From Emergomyces orientalis (taxonomy: Eukaryota; Ascomycota; Eurotiomycetes; Onygenales; Ajellomycetaceae): a DNA stretch of 64,000 bases. Made by a program: the position numbers and the translations under genes. The DNA lies in the NCBI GenBank assembly GCA_002110485.1, contig MOWL01000001.1:1488001-1552000 (forward strand), read 5' to 3'. Positions within the stretch are counted from its first letter, which is position 1. Each line of letters starts with the position of its first letter. This document shows, piece by piece, positions 34,528 to 44,211 of this stretch. The notes under the pieces were generated by a model, which was not told the DNA's origin, ran no database searches, and was given only the letters and a program-made list of their open reading frames with translations.

Positions 34528-36268
34528 ATGAGCGATCTTCAGAAATCTTTTGCAAAATCTCGCTTGGCTAGATTACCTCCAGAGATACCGGTATTTGATG
34601 AACTGAGCGAGGACAGAGATAACGATCACGATGGTAGTACCGCCTCCATGCATTATGAGCCGCAAGATGACGATTCATCCTCGGCTTCATCAGCATCCTC
34701 CACTGGGACAGTGAGACCATTTGCAAGCCAAAAATTATTCGCGCGCATGCCTCGGTAGGTGAGCGTCTCTTTTGCAATGCTCATTTTTGCTTTTTGGTGT
34801 TTGAACTGGCGGATAGGTCTGCTAGCCACTTCGATTCTTTTTAGGCATAATTAAACCGTTTCATGTTTGATATTTGGATTTCGGGGGCACCCCTGCTCAT
34901 TGTTCCATTTTGACGTCTTCATAAACACTTCCTAATTATACGTTCTACTAAAGGTCGGCATCCGCAAGAGCAGAAGCTACGCCATTATCATGGATGGACT
35001 TCTTTGACCGGGAGCTTTTCCTGGAAGAGGATGTTGCGGGTTTGCACATCTCCCACCATGCGTACATCAGTGTACCGTCAGGCTCCGGCCCTTTATTCGT
35101 AACCCACCATGGGGCTGGATCATCGGGCCTTTCATTTGCTGCTTGTGCTGTGGAAATCAGGAAGATTCTCCCCACTGCTGGTGTATTATCTTTGGATGCG
35201 CGAAACCATGGAAGTACCTCCATGAGAAGGTCTCAGGATACTGAAGATAATTCGCAGGTTGAAATAGATTTAAATCTCGAAACATTATCTCGTGATTTAC
35301 TCTTTGTCGTGGAGCAAACTCGAATAAAGATGAACTGGGAATCGCTTCCGGACCTCGTTCTAGTTGGCCACAGTTTGGGAGGAGCTGTGGTCACTGATGC
35401 TGCCAAGAAGGGTGAACTTGGATCGAAGATGTTGGCATATGCCGTTCTAGATGTTGTTGAAGGTAGAAAAGATTCCGGTTTTGGTGTTATCAGAATTTGC
35501 TGACGAGTTCAGGTTCTGCCATGGATGCGCTGCAAAGTATGGAAACCTATCTTTCTACCCGGCCGTCTAGCTTTCCGTCCGTAGCTTCTGGGATTAATTG
35601 GCAGTATGTGCATATCATTCCTGTCTCCTTCGCTCGTTGTTCGCAGAGAAGCCCGTTTCATTAGTTTAATCAAACCGAATAATGTCAGCACCCGATCACG
35701 AACTATCCGCAATACCTTATCTGCGCGTGTGTCCGTGCCATCTCTACTTCGTGAAGACCCTTCCGATAGTTCCAGACCGTGGAAGTGGCGTACAGATTTA
35801 GCCGCTACGAAACCGTTCTGGGAAAATTGGTTCGTTGGCCTTAGCAAAAAATTCCTTCAAGCCCGTGGGGGTAAACTGTTATTGCTTGCCGGAACAGATC
35901 GCCTTGATACAGAGCTTACGATTGGGCAGATGCAAGGTATGTTTTTGCACCCTTGGAACTTCAGATTCATGGGCTGTTTCTCTTCAACTATATGAACTAC
36001 ACATTACGCGCTTTTCTGAAAATTTTAAACCGAACTAGGGAAATATCAACTCCAAGTGTTCCCCGAAGCAGGACACTTTATACAGGAAGATCAGCCTGCA
36101 AAAACAGCACAGATCCTCGTCGACTTCTATAAACGAAATGATAGAAGCGCCCTCGTCCTCCCACCCAAAGTGGGTGATATTTTGGCGGCACAGGCTATGA
36201 CGAAAGGATCTGGGGGCGGGAATGGTGGCGGCTTTCCGCCAAGCACCTGGAAAAAATCATCCCCCTGA
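34528..36268 (+). CDS. PPE1: protein phosphatase methylesterase 1 (PPE1/PME-1)
   Basis: Five exons (34528-34754, 34954-35462, 35513-35603, 35689-35936, 36039-36268) encode 434 aa. The catalytic core is an alpha/beta hydrolase. THHGAGSSGLSFA forms the oxyanion loop, LVLVGHSLGGAVV carries the nucleophile Ser, LLLLAGTDRLD supplies the acid region and VFPEAGHFIQED the His. The internal block INW-HTRSRTIRNTLSARVSVPSLL is restored only when the intron at 35604-35688 is removed. A low-complexity acidic/Ser segment (about 28-62) lies after the conserved start MSDLQKSFAKSRLARLPPEIP. The enzyme removes the carboxyl methyl group from the C-terminal Leu of the PP2A catalytic subunit and thus controls holoenzyme assembly. 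A Gly-rich insert near the C-terminus is typical of fungal copies. The assignment is firm. Confidence 0.95.
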
Positions 36269-36968
36269 TTATACCTAACTCACGGGGATGGCTCGTTTTC
36301 CATATACATGAATGACTTTTAGCTCCGAATCGCCTCTTCTGACCTAGCGTGTTTCAATGAAATATACCCTTCTGCTTTTGATATAGAAACAGGAGGTATT
36401 GTGCCATAAGTAACTGAGTACATTCTTTGTACATTTGGTATAAAGTGGTGGCTAGATTGTTGAAACCTACATGTAGAAGCTTCAACATCTATAGACGGAA
36501 ATAGGGAAACGATTGGTAACAGCTCGTTCTATGTTAATGTATTTCTGCACGACTCACGCGGCCATACTATTGAACCAATTGCTATCATCTTGAACTACGC
36601 GTATACGCACAATGATAAAGCTATCACCCAAAATGGAAGGCAGATAAAAAAAGAGAAAGTGTCATTTCAAAGGAAGCGGCATATACGCGGAAGGAAAATT
36701 GCAGACCTTACATAAAAACAAATTTACCGTTCCCAATTCGCCTTACCCCTAAATAATAACGTTCCCAAGTTGTTGTATGCCATTACGCCAATAATTGGAA
36801 AGGGAAGGATGTAGAAAACAAGAAAACAAGGGTAGTTAAACAATCTTATTGGAAATTTCCAAATTGAAATGTAAGCCAGGAGGACACCCAAACGTAATAA
36901 ATGAGCAAAGGGACAAGAGGGTAAAACTGGTGGTACACACATATATGCACTAATGTCTGTTGTCTTGT
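36269..36968. other. convergent intergenic region (PPE1 / TAF5)
   Basis: 0.7 kb of 3' flanks from two convergent genes. No gene or clear repeat was seen. Confidence 0.5.
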
Positions 36969-39506
36969 TCATGGCATATACGCCCCACCAGCAACTACCA
37001 GGTTCATTCCCGTAAAACGTGTTTTGTAAACAGGACTCTTTTTGGTAGGGAATGCGCTGATTTGGTCAGGAGTGACCACAACCTCCTTGCTTTTCTTCTT
37101 CGTTGTACCCGTACCAACGCTTGGAACGCCCGCGGCTGAGGCCTGAGCGCTTGATGCAGCAGCAGAGTTTCCAGCATCGATCTTTGTCCCCGCGCCACCT
37201 TCGCTGATAACACGTCCTTGGCCTGTGGATGGGTCATTAGCCGGCCCTCCCACATCCCAAACACGAACAGTACCGTCTGCGCCACCCGAGACCAGGACCG
37301 TCGACTCAGCACTCCAGGTAAGGGACCAAATTCCACCCTTCCCATGACCACGCATACGCTTTAAGAGTCTACCGGGAGCTAGATCCCACAGGAAGATTGA
37401 GCCATGGTCATCAGCTGAAGCAAGAATTTTGCCGCTGTTGCTGCACGCTAGTGCAGTAATGTTACCAGTGTGTCCGGTAAACATACGAACGGCATTTCCA
37501 GTGGTCACTGCCCACATTCGCACAGTATGATCGGAGCTACCAGTGAAAACATACGCTGAATTCGGGTGGAAGCATACACAGTCGACGTCTTGGTCATGTC
37601 CAGCGAATATTCGCTGTTGTCGTATTCTATCCGTTACCCACAGGCGTGCGGTTTTGTCGTGACTGCCAGAGACAAAGTAATGACCATAAGGGCCCCAAGC
37701 GATATCCCATACTGGTTGCGCATGACCCTTGTAGACTACCATACACTGCCACAGGTCAAGAGACCATAGACGGATGGTCTTATCAGCTGACGATGAGAGA
37801 AGCCAGCGCGTATTCGTTTTAACTTCTTCTTCATCCGGGCTGGCGATGGAGGGTGCAAACGCGACTGCATAGACCGGTCCGGAATGACCAAAGAGGCGAT
37901 GGGAGTTTGTAGGAGTAGAATCTTCTAAATCTGGGTATGTTGGTGGAATCGGTAAACCATCAAGGCTCCAAACGCGAATGTATGAATCCTGGGTTCCAGC
38001 AGCAACAAGCATACTGTCACCAGAGAAGTCAATGCAGTTGATACTGGGAGGCGGTTAGAACACATATAGTAAAAGTGCGTGAGAGGTCATGAAATCTTAG
38101 CGTACCTATCATAGGTGTTGTGAAAGGTGAACATGCAAACACTGATGGCGGGGCCAACGCCCCCTGTTCGTCCTTGGATTTTGAATCTGTCACGGTTTTC
38201 TTTAACCTTTTGCACCTCCATGGCGACATCACGGGCAATGGATGGTGGATATGGGATTTCAGCGCGTGTTGGAGCCTCCTCGTCCTCTTCCTTTTTAATC
38301 ATATGTTCAAAGTGTTGGACAAGAGAAGGTCGGTCTCCGGTTGGAGGATCTTTAGTGTCTGCCTCCTCAAGTTCCGCTCTTACATCTCCTTCAAGGAGTG
38401 GCTCCATCGGTAGTTTTCCAAGCTTGAGTCTAGGGAGTGTTCCTGCCATTGCAGGATTATCGCCAGTATACGCAGATCCTGGGTGATGGCCTGGTATTCC
38501 CTCGTCCTCCTCAGGCATTCCTGCAGTTTCATTCGCTCTTCCAAGCATCGCAGCAAAGCTGAAGCGATCATCTGCAGCACGGTCTTTTGTAATTATTGTG
38601 CAATAGCTGCTCAGGATAGCTGACATCACAGTTCCTCCCTCCTTTTGCTTACTTTCGAGGAACTGCATGAGGTTTGAAAAAGCCGGATTGCTCAAGGTAA
38701 GGCGGTATTTATTGCTACGGTATAGTTTTGCGACGCTATTCTCCTGCACATGTTCGGGGAGGCTTATTGGCTCCAAGGCACGGATGTCCTCGTTATGTTC
38801 GGGGAGAAACAAGCTTTTGTTGGCCTCGAAAAACTGACGGCCTTCCAGTGGAACCAAGGACGTGATGAGGCTAAGATATGAGTAGACAAATAAGGGCCAA
38901 AGGACGCGTCGAAGTTCTGGCTGCAAGTCATGTTAAAAAGCCGAATAAATACACTCGTTGAGAGACAATACCTTGTAAATATCCAAATTGTCTTCAATCC
39001 ATTTTCTGGTCATGTCTGCACAGGTGAGTTAACAAGCTTGATCCGGCACTGTGAGTGCAAATACCCTTACCAAATGCCAACTTGAATTTTGGGCGGGACT
39101 CTTCACTAGCAGGAGGAAGCGGACGTCCATCGATTTCTTGATTCGCAGACTCCATTCGAAGCATAGCCTCAGTTCTGCTGTATCCTTTTTTTGCCAAATA
39201 ATCGATGACCTAAGGCGCAGAGAACAATAATTAGTCGTCGCTCATACCACGAATGACCAGCAATCGTACGAAACATAGAACAGTGTCTCTACCAAACAGT
39301 GTATGCAAATAAATCAAAATAAACCAATGTAATGTAAATAGAACGCAGCCAAAAGTAAAGGTCACAGCAGCCACACAGCACATACTGCTAGTACAAGGCC
39401 TGGGTCGCCTCCGACAGAAGGGTCGCCATATTGGATACGCCCAGGGTCTGGAGGGTCCATAATCTGAGCTTGCTGTGTAGCCTGGAACGATTTCTCTGCT
39501 CCAACC

Positions 39507-39542
<36 letters not shown>

Positions 39543-40234
39543 AAGGGGATCGAGCGGCGAGCAGAGAAGATGAAGATGGTAAAAAATTCTAGCCCAAGCG
39601 AAACCATCTTCGATGTGAAAAGAGGAAGAACGGCATTTATAGCCATTTGAGACGTCCCATCACAGAACTGGTTCTTCTTGCCATACCTCAAAATGAAGCA
39701 TCTGCCTTGACATACACAGTGAATGCCAGGCAAAGAGATAACTCACAAATGCAAAAGCTCAAATGTTGTATCAGAAAACAAGGTGTTATTACATGAGAAG
39801 AAACAGAGAAGTGAGAAGGAGTGAAGTGTTGAGGAAACAAAGATCAAAGCAATAACACAACAGACTGCTGAAACAAATGAAAACAAAGCTGCAGAAAGAA
39901 ACTCCGTATATAATTTCATGACATGTAGAACGCAGAAAACGGCCCCAACTGAGAGATTAGAAGGGTTGAAAATGCAACGAATGAAATATAGTAATGAAAT
40001 GCCGAATGCTCCATGAAGACCAAGGGCGCAAGACAAACACAGGGAAGACTTTCGACCTACAATCTGATTCAAGTTCTGCTGGGACATGACCCCCGATGGA
40101 GGGCCAGACGTTGCCGGGCTCCCTGCTGAAGGAGGCCCGCCATTTACTTGTTGTTGCTGTGACATTGGCATCCCGCCACCCGGCCCCATGCTGCCGCTTC
40201 TTGGCCCCGGGCTGGGAGCTCCCGGACCAGACAT
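36969..40234 (-). CDS. TAF5: TFIID subunit TAF5 (LisH, NTD2 and WD40)
   Basis: Five exons on the minus strand (40234-40061, 39209-39071, 39015-38972, 38920-38106, 38043-36969) encode 748 aa. Exon 1 encodes a Gly/Pro/Ser/Gln-rich leader ending SQQNLNQI. The LisH motif follows, VIDYLAKKGYSRTEAMLRME (about 59-78). The TAF5 N-terminal domain spans about 100-230, with RKWIEDNLDIYKPELRRVLWPLFVYSYLSL. An acidic linker leads into about six WD40 repeats (about 365-660), each with an S/A-D-x-T-x-R-x-W core. TAF5 is a scaffold of TFIID (and SAGA in yeasts) and acts in the nucleus at core promoters. The first intron (39210-40060, 851 bp) is far longer than others in this window. It contains an open 96-nt block (39386-39481) with splice sites that would be in phase; including it would give 780 aa. 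The gene shares a 0.64 kb promoter with MED11. Confidence 0.94.
39507..39534 (+). repeat. poly(A) tract in TAF5 intron 1
   Basis: A run of 28 A on the plus strand, reading as poly(T) in the TAF5 transcript. It lies just upstream of the possible cassette exon and could serve as its polypyrimidine tract. Confidence 0.8.
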
Positions 40235-40461
40235 TGGGTGTTTTCCGCTCCTATAGCAAGGGTATTGGGATAGGCTTGTGTAGCCGCAGGATTCCAGACG
40301 AAATGACTGCGATGAGCCTGCCCAAGCTCTATGGCGAGCTGGATGATTGTGATAAGTGCGACATTGGAATTCGATGGTGACGGTGGCTTGACGGCGGAAA
40401 TCTGAGTGGAATCGCGTTTTGAGTTCTGATATTGCGCTATCACTAATCAAGTTAGCTTCAT

Positions 40462-40648
40462 ATAACGTATTTCACCACGAACTCGGACACTTTGTACCTC
40501 CCCGCCAATTTAGTATGGGAAGGTACTTATGAGACAAACAAGACAAACATGCCAATGTACCTTACCATACTAAATTGGTGAAATAGTACTAGATTACGTG
40601 AGTTATCCGGGTTCGTGGTCTGTCCGAGTTGGTGGTGATATACGTTAT
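40462..40648. mobile_element. MITE-like foldback element with nested inverted repeats
   Basis: The outer arms 40462-40489 and 40621-40648 are inverted copies over 28 bp with two mismatches. Inside them, 40505-40526 and 40557-40578 are inverted copies over 22 bp with one mismatch (core CCAATTTAGTATGG against CCATACTAAATTGG). The total is 187 bp with no coding capacity. Nested inverted repeats of this kind suggest a miniature non-autonomous DNA transposon or a foldback element. A target-site duplication is not clear, so a native promoter structure is an alternative. It sits between TAF5 and MED11. Confidence 0.65.
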
Positions 40649-40764
40649 TGGTCTTTCTTCAAAGACGCTTATATAATCACCCCCCCAACCTTCATAATGA
40701 TGGAGGTGGAAGGTTGGTTGATTGTACTATCTAGCGGGCGCAGCTCTCTCATAAGAGTGCAGGT

Positions 40765-40770
40765 CACGTG
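40765..40770. promoter_or_regulatory. CACGTG box in the TAF5/MED11 promoter
   Basis: GTCACGTGGT context, about 0.1 kb before the MED11 start and 0.53 kb from the TAF5 start. It lies outside the foldback element. Confidence 0.4.
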
Positions 40771-40875
40771 GTCTACTAAGGGCATCCTGCCAACACATAA
40801 CTAGTAGCTCCAAGCTTCAATACTCCCATCATATCTATTCTGATTTGATACCAGCTTAATAGTGGGCTTTACAAC

Positions 40876-41494
40876 ATGGAACCCCAAGAACCAGACCATG
40901 TCTTTACCCCCGCTGATCGAATTCGCCAACTCAATGATATTGACAAAGTTTGTTCCCCAGCTCCCTCCCCGTATTCTAGTCCAGCCCCCGCTAACAATAC
41001 GTTCGCAGGATGTAACAAAGCTACTCCATGCCGCGGGCGTTGCGATCAGCTCACTCACCAATTCTTCTTCCATAACCGGAGGACAGTCATCTAGCGATCT
41101 CCCCAAAATGGATGGGACCTTAGAATCTCATCAAGCAGCTTTCAAAGCCGCAAGCTCACAATACTTCGCGCTGCTCTCGTCCATTGATGTGCGACTCCGG
41201 CGGCAGGTGTATGCTCTGGAGGAAGCGTCAATCATCAAGCCTGAATCAGCTGAGACCGCAGGTGGAGGTACTACAGCTACTACAGCTACTCCCTCGTCGG
41301 GAGGAGTTAACCCGCTCGATACCAGCTGGCTTAATAGCCGGAAAGATACAGTCGGAAAGGATAAAGAGGCGGAGTTGTGGGCGGAAGCTAGCAAGTTTGC
41401 TACTCAGTTAGAGAAACATAAGGGAGCTTACAGGAACGGATTTGGAGCGGTGGATAAAAACGGGACTTCAGAAGAAAATATGGAAGTTGATTGA
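40876..41494 (+). CDS. MED11: Mediator subunit 11
   Basis: Two exons (40876-40947 and 41009-41494) encode 185 aa. The intron has a GTTTGT donor, a CTAAC branch site and a GCAG acceptor, and the junction reads LNDIDK-DVTKLLHAAGVAISSL. The conserved Med11 features are FTPADRIRQLNDIDKDV near the N-terminus (about 10-27) and the second helix with QYFALLSSIDVRLRRQVYALEEASII (about 80-107). A Thr/Ala-rich linker (GGGTTATTATPSSGG) and a charged C-terminal helix follow. Med11 pairs with Med22 in the Mediator head module, which contacts RNA polymerase II and TFIIH. The C-terminal extension past about residue 110 is a feature of filamentous fungal copies. The first exon alone would be missed if the long overlapping frame from 40862 were used. 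Confidence 0.93.
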
Positions 41495-42486
41495 AATTTG
41501 ATCGAGGTTGTGATTGCATTCTTTTCTCCATCACGATTTTGGGCCGAAATAAAATCAGAATCATGCACCCGCATCGCCACAACAGTATAGTGCGGTCGTT
41601 GATGCACACTATATCCATGAATACTTCTGTTCATTACGCGATACGACAAGGCGAAACCTACGTTGGAGGCGCCCATGAGTATGCTAGTGACTTTTTCACG
41701 CTTCCTCTCCTGTTGGTCGATGACTCGTTTCACTGTCAAGGATTGCCAGTCCAAAATGAGTCCCGTTCCTCTAAAGTGGTTGTGCCATTGGAAATGAAGG
41801 GGCAACTCCTTGGGAAAACTCATGGTGTTTCCTGTCTGCACGGGATGACAAAGATGACATGTTTTCTAGGCTGGAAAAGGATTCCCCACCGACGCGCCAC
41901 GTAAGATGCTCCCGATGTACAGTATAGATGGAGGAGCGAGGAAGGGCAAATTTCATTTTTAAATTAGGAAGCCATATGAGCTGTTCAATGCTGCTGAACA
42001 GATCATACGGTCGGGTCAGGGCGCTCATGTGTTTTCATGGAAGGCAGTTGCAGTGTCTTGGTTATCTAAACCAGCGCGGATGCGCAGGATAAGTGTTTTC
42101 TAGTTGATAGCTTGATGGGCTTTCTGACTTACAGTTTCCTAGCCCCCGAATCCATTCAATCAATGAAATACAGGGAAGGCTTCTGTCGTGAAAAGCAATG
42201 AAGTGAAAATAAAAATAGTTTTTTAACCTTTCAAATAGTCATAAATGTCTTGTCATTCGTTCGGAAATAAATAGGAGAGTTGAAAAACAAGATGATGCAA
42301 CAAATCCAGTCGACATGGAGGAAAAGAGGAAGGGGAAGAAGAAGAATAAAACTTTAGCAGTCCATATCAAAGCCAAAAAAATAGAAAAAATAGAAAAAAT
42401 AGAAGAGAAAACTGCTGCAAAATCCAGAACATCTGAGGATTGCGTGGTTGGTATTTTCTATAAACAAAAGGAACAAAGCCATAACG
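41495..42486. other. convergent intergenic region (MED11 / CAP2)
   Basis: 1.0 kb of 3' flanks. It contains an AAAAAATAG repeat at 42374-42405. No gene is supported, although a 63-codon lysine-rich frame spans the repeat. Confidence 0.5.
42374..42405 (+). repeat. AAAAAATAG nonamer repeat
   Basis: Three tandem copies of an AAAAAATAG unit just past the CAP2 3' end. Confidence 0.7.
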
Positions 42487-43827
42487 CTACCTCTTCATCG
42501 AGTTGATCATCTCCCGATGGGTAGCTTGATCTCTATTTGTTTCGGAAAGGGGTGGAATACCTATCCAAAGAAGATATGTTAACAGAAAAAAAATAGTAAA
42601 TAAAGCCGGACATAATAATGAATGCAATAATGCTGGGAGGAGAATTAGCCACCACTCACTTCTCAAATCGGAAACAATATCCTTCGCTTTTCCAAAGTAG
42701 ACCTCCTCTGCAAGCGTATTTCAAATATCAGTAAAAAAAATTCGTAGATCATAAATAGGGTTGGTTTAAATTCAAGGTAAAAGCGTACGTAGAAGATTCC
42801 GCATCTTTAGCTCCATATCCTCAACCAACCGCCCGACATTCGCAACGTGGCTGGCGTCGCCATCGACGGCCATGTCTGCCTCAATCTGTCTCGTCATATT
42901 TCCACTGAGGTCCATCTCACCCAACCCTTCTGAGCCAGTTGATAGGTGTAGGATGACGGTACTTGTTAGTTTATAGTGACATGTCCGCGCACGGTCTGTG
43001 GCTTCAAAGACATGAATGCTATCCCAGGCACCTGAGTTTTTGGAGCCAGGTGTGATTGCTGGAAAATACGGTTAGCTAGCCGTTCAAGATAATCGGGAAG
43101 CATTGACGTCGATGGGGGGGGTGGTGAGGGGGTGCATATAAATATCAGCCCCGTCGCTCCTTGGGAATAATCCCTCCACCAACGAGGACAGAGAATAAAT
43201 CAAGAAAGTCACGAAGCGATATATACCGATATGCCATATCCCCGGCAGTATTAAATAAATAAATAAATAAAAAAGAGCCCGCACCTTTCTTCAACAAAAC
43301 AACTCCAGCAAAGCCATCATCCAAGTCCCAAAAATATACACTTCCTACCCCGCCCTCATAATATAGTTCCCGGTAGACATCAAACGCCTCGTTAGCCGCT
43401 ATCTCCAACTTGCGCACTCGTTCACTGGGCACAGTCCCATCTTCAATTGGCGGGTCGAATTCATTGCTCCAAGGGCTGCGGTAGCTGTCGCCGTCCCGGT
43501 TGTAGTCGCAGAGCAGGTAGTCGCGCTTTGTTTGGGCGCATCGACGGACTTCCAACGGCTGGTCAACGGAGGCGAGGAGGTCTTCAGTGAGATCGGGGAC
43601 GAGGCTGGTTATGTATTGGAGGTTTTGTTTGGTGTCGCGCGGTGAGAGGCGGCGGAGGAGGTCACTGGGAGATAAACAAGGTTAGAGACCCGTTCTAGAG
43701 TTGTGCCTGAAGGGCGGGGTTGTCAGGCTGTGGAGGAGTTGGTGGAGTGGGGATAGAAGAAGAGAGAAGGGAGATGGGATTGCGGGTCCAATGCTTACAG
43801 GGCACCGTCAAACTGTGTATCTGCCAT
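42487..43827 (-). CDS. CAP2: F-actin-capping protein subunit beta
   Basis: Five exons on the minus strand (43827-43799, 43664-43285, 43058-42789, 42707-42660, 42560-42487) encode 266 aa, the standard CapZ-beta length. The start is MADTQFDGALDLLRRLSPRD. Signature blocks include SLVPDLTEDLLASVDQPL, YLLCDYNRDGDSYRSPWSNEF, PSERVRKLEIAANEAFDVYRELYYEGGVGSVYFWDLDDGF, and GAWDSIHVFEA. The C-terminal actin-binding tentacle ends EVYFGKAKDIVSDLRSIPPLSETNRDQATHREMINSMKR. With Cap1 it caps actin filament barbed ends in cortical patches. All four introns have GT-AG ends. Intron 2 (43059-43284) contains an AAAT microsatellite. The last exon encodes only about 24 residues and is missed by simple frame-reading. 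Confidence 0.96.
43251..43274 (+). repeat. AAAT microsatellite in CAP2 intron 2
   Basis: About five tandem AAAT/ATAA units on the plus strand, within the CAP2 intron. Confidence 0.75.
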
Positions 43828-44211
43828 GATTGTAGGAGTTGTGTAGTAGTTATGGCAGATACGGAGAAGAGAGCAGTTTGTTTGGGTGGTGGGTGTATCA
43901 CGATGGTTGATGGACGATCAACAGAGTTAAGTGCGTGGGGGCAAAATTCTGGACGTGACTATAATGGGACTGTTTACTATAATAAAACCCAACAACCAAC
44001 AAGTTTCTATTTCTCGATAATTCAACGCACGAAATCATTTAATTGGGTATCTGGAAGCAATATATACTCCTGTACAGCTATTAAAATAGTATCTAAAGCC
44101 AAAAGCTCGTTGAATAAGGCCCATAGAATATTCCAATTATATAGGGTTGCGTGTCGATCTCTCTTCCAAGTAAATGCAAAGTTGCGGCCAAAAGTACAGA
44201 AACCTGTAATC
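43828..44211. other. intergenic region between MPH1 and CAP2
   Basis: 0.38 kb between tandem minus-strand genes. It must hold the MPH1 3' end and the CAP2 promoter. No gene is supported. Confidence 0.5.

Larger units (their letters stand above)
40235..40875. other. shared divergent promoter of TAF5 and MED11
   Basis: 0.64 kb between start codons. It contains the foldback element at 40462-40648 and a CACGTG box at 40765. No other gene is supported. Confidence 0.6.

Noticed and set aside
35606..35995. Open frame through the third intron of PPE1 suggesting an extra 28 residues
   Set aside because: Using the nearer acceptor inserts EARFISLIKPNNVS into a conserved block. The acceptor at 35688 restores HTRSRTIRN.
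39743..40231. Reading frame of TAF5 exon 1 continuing open for about 106 more codons into intron 1
   Set aside because: The continuation is T-rich hydrophobic sequence typical of a read-through pyrimidine-rich intron. The splice GTAGGT to the LisH exon restores the family sequence.
40862..41494. 210-codon single frame as an unspliced MED11
   Set aside because: It would begin with residues unrelated to Med11 and omit the FTPADRIRQLNDIDK block, which the two-exon model restores.
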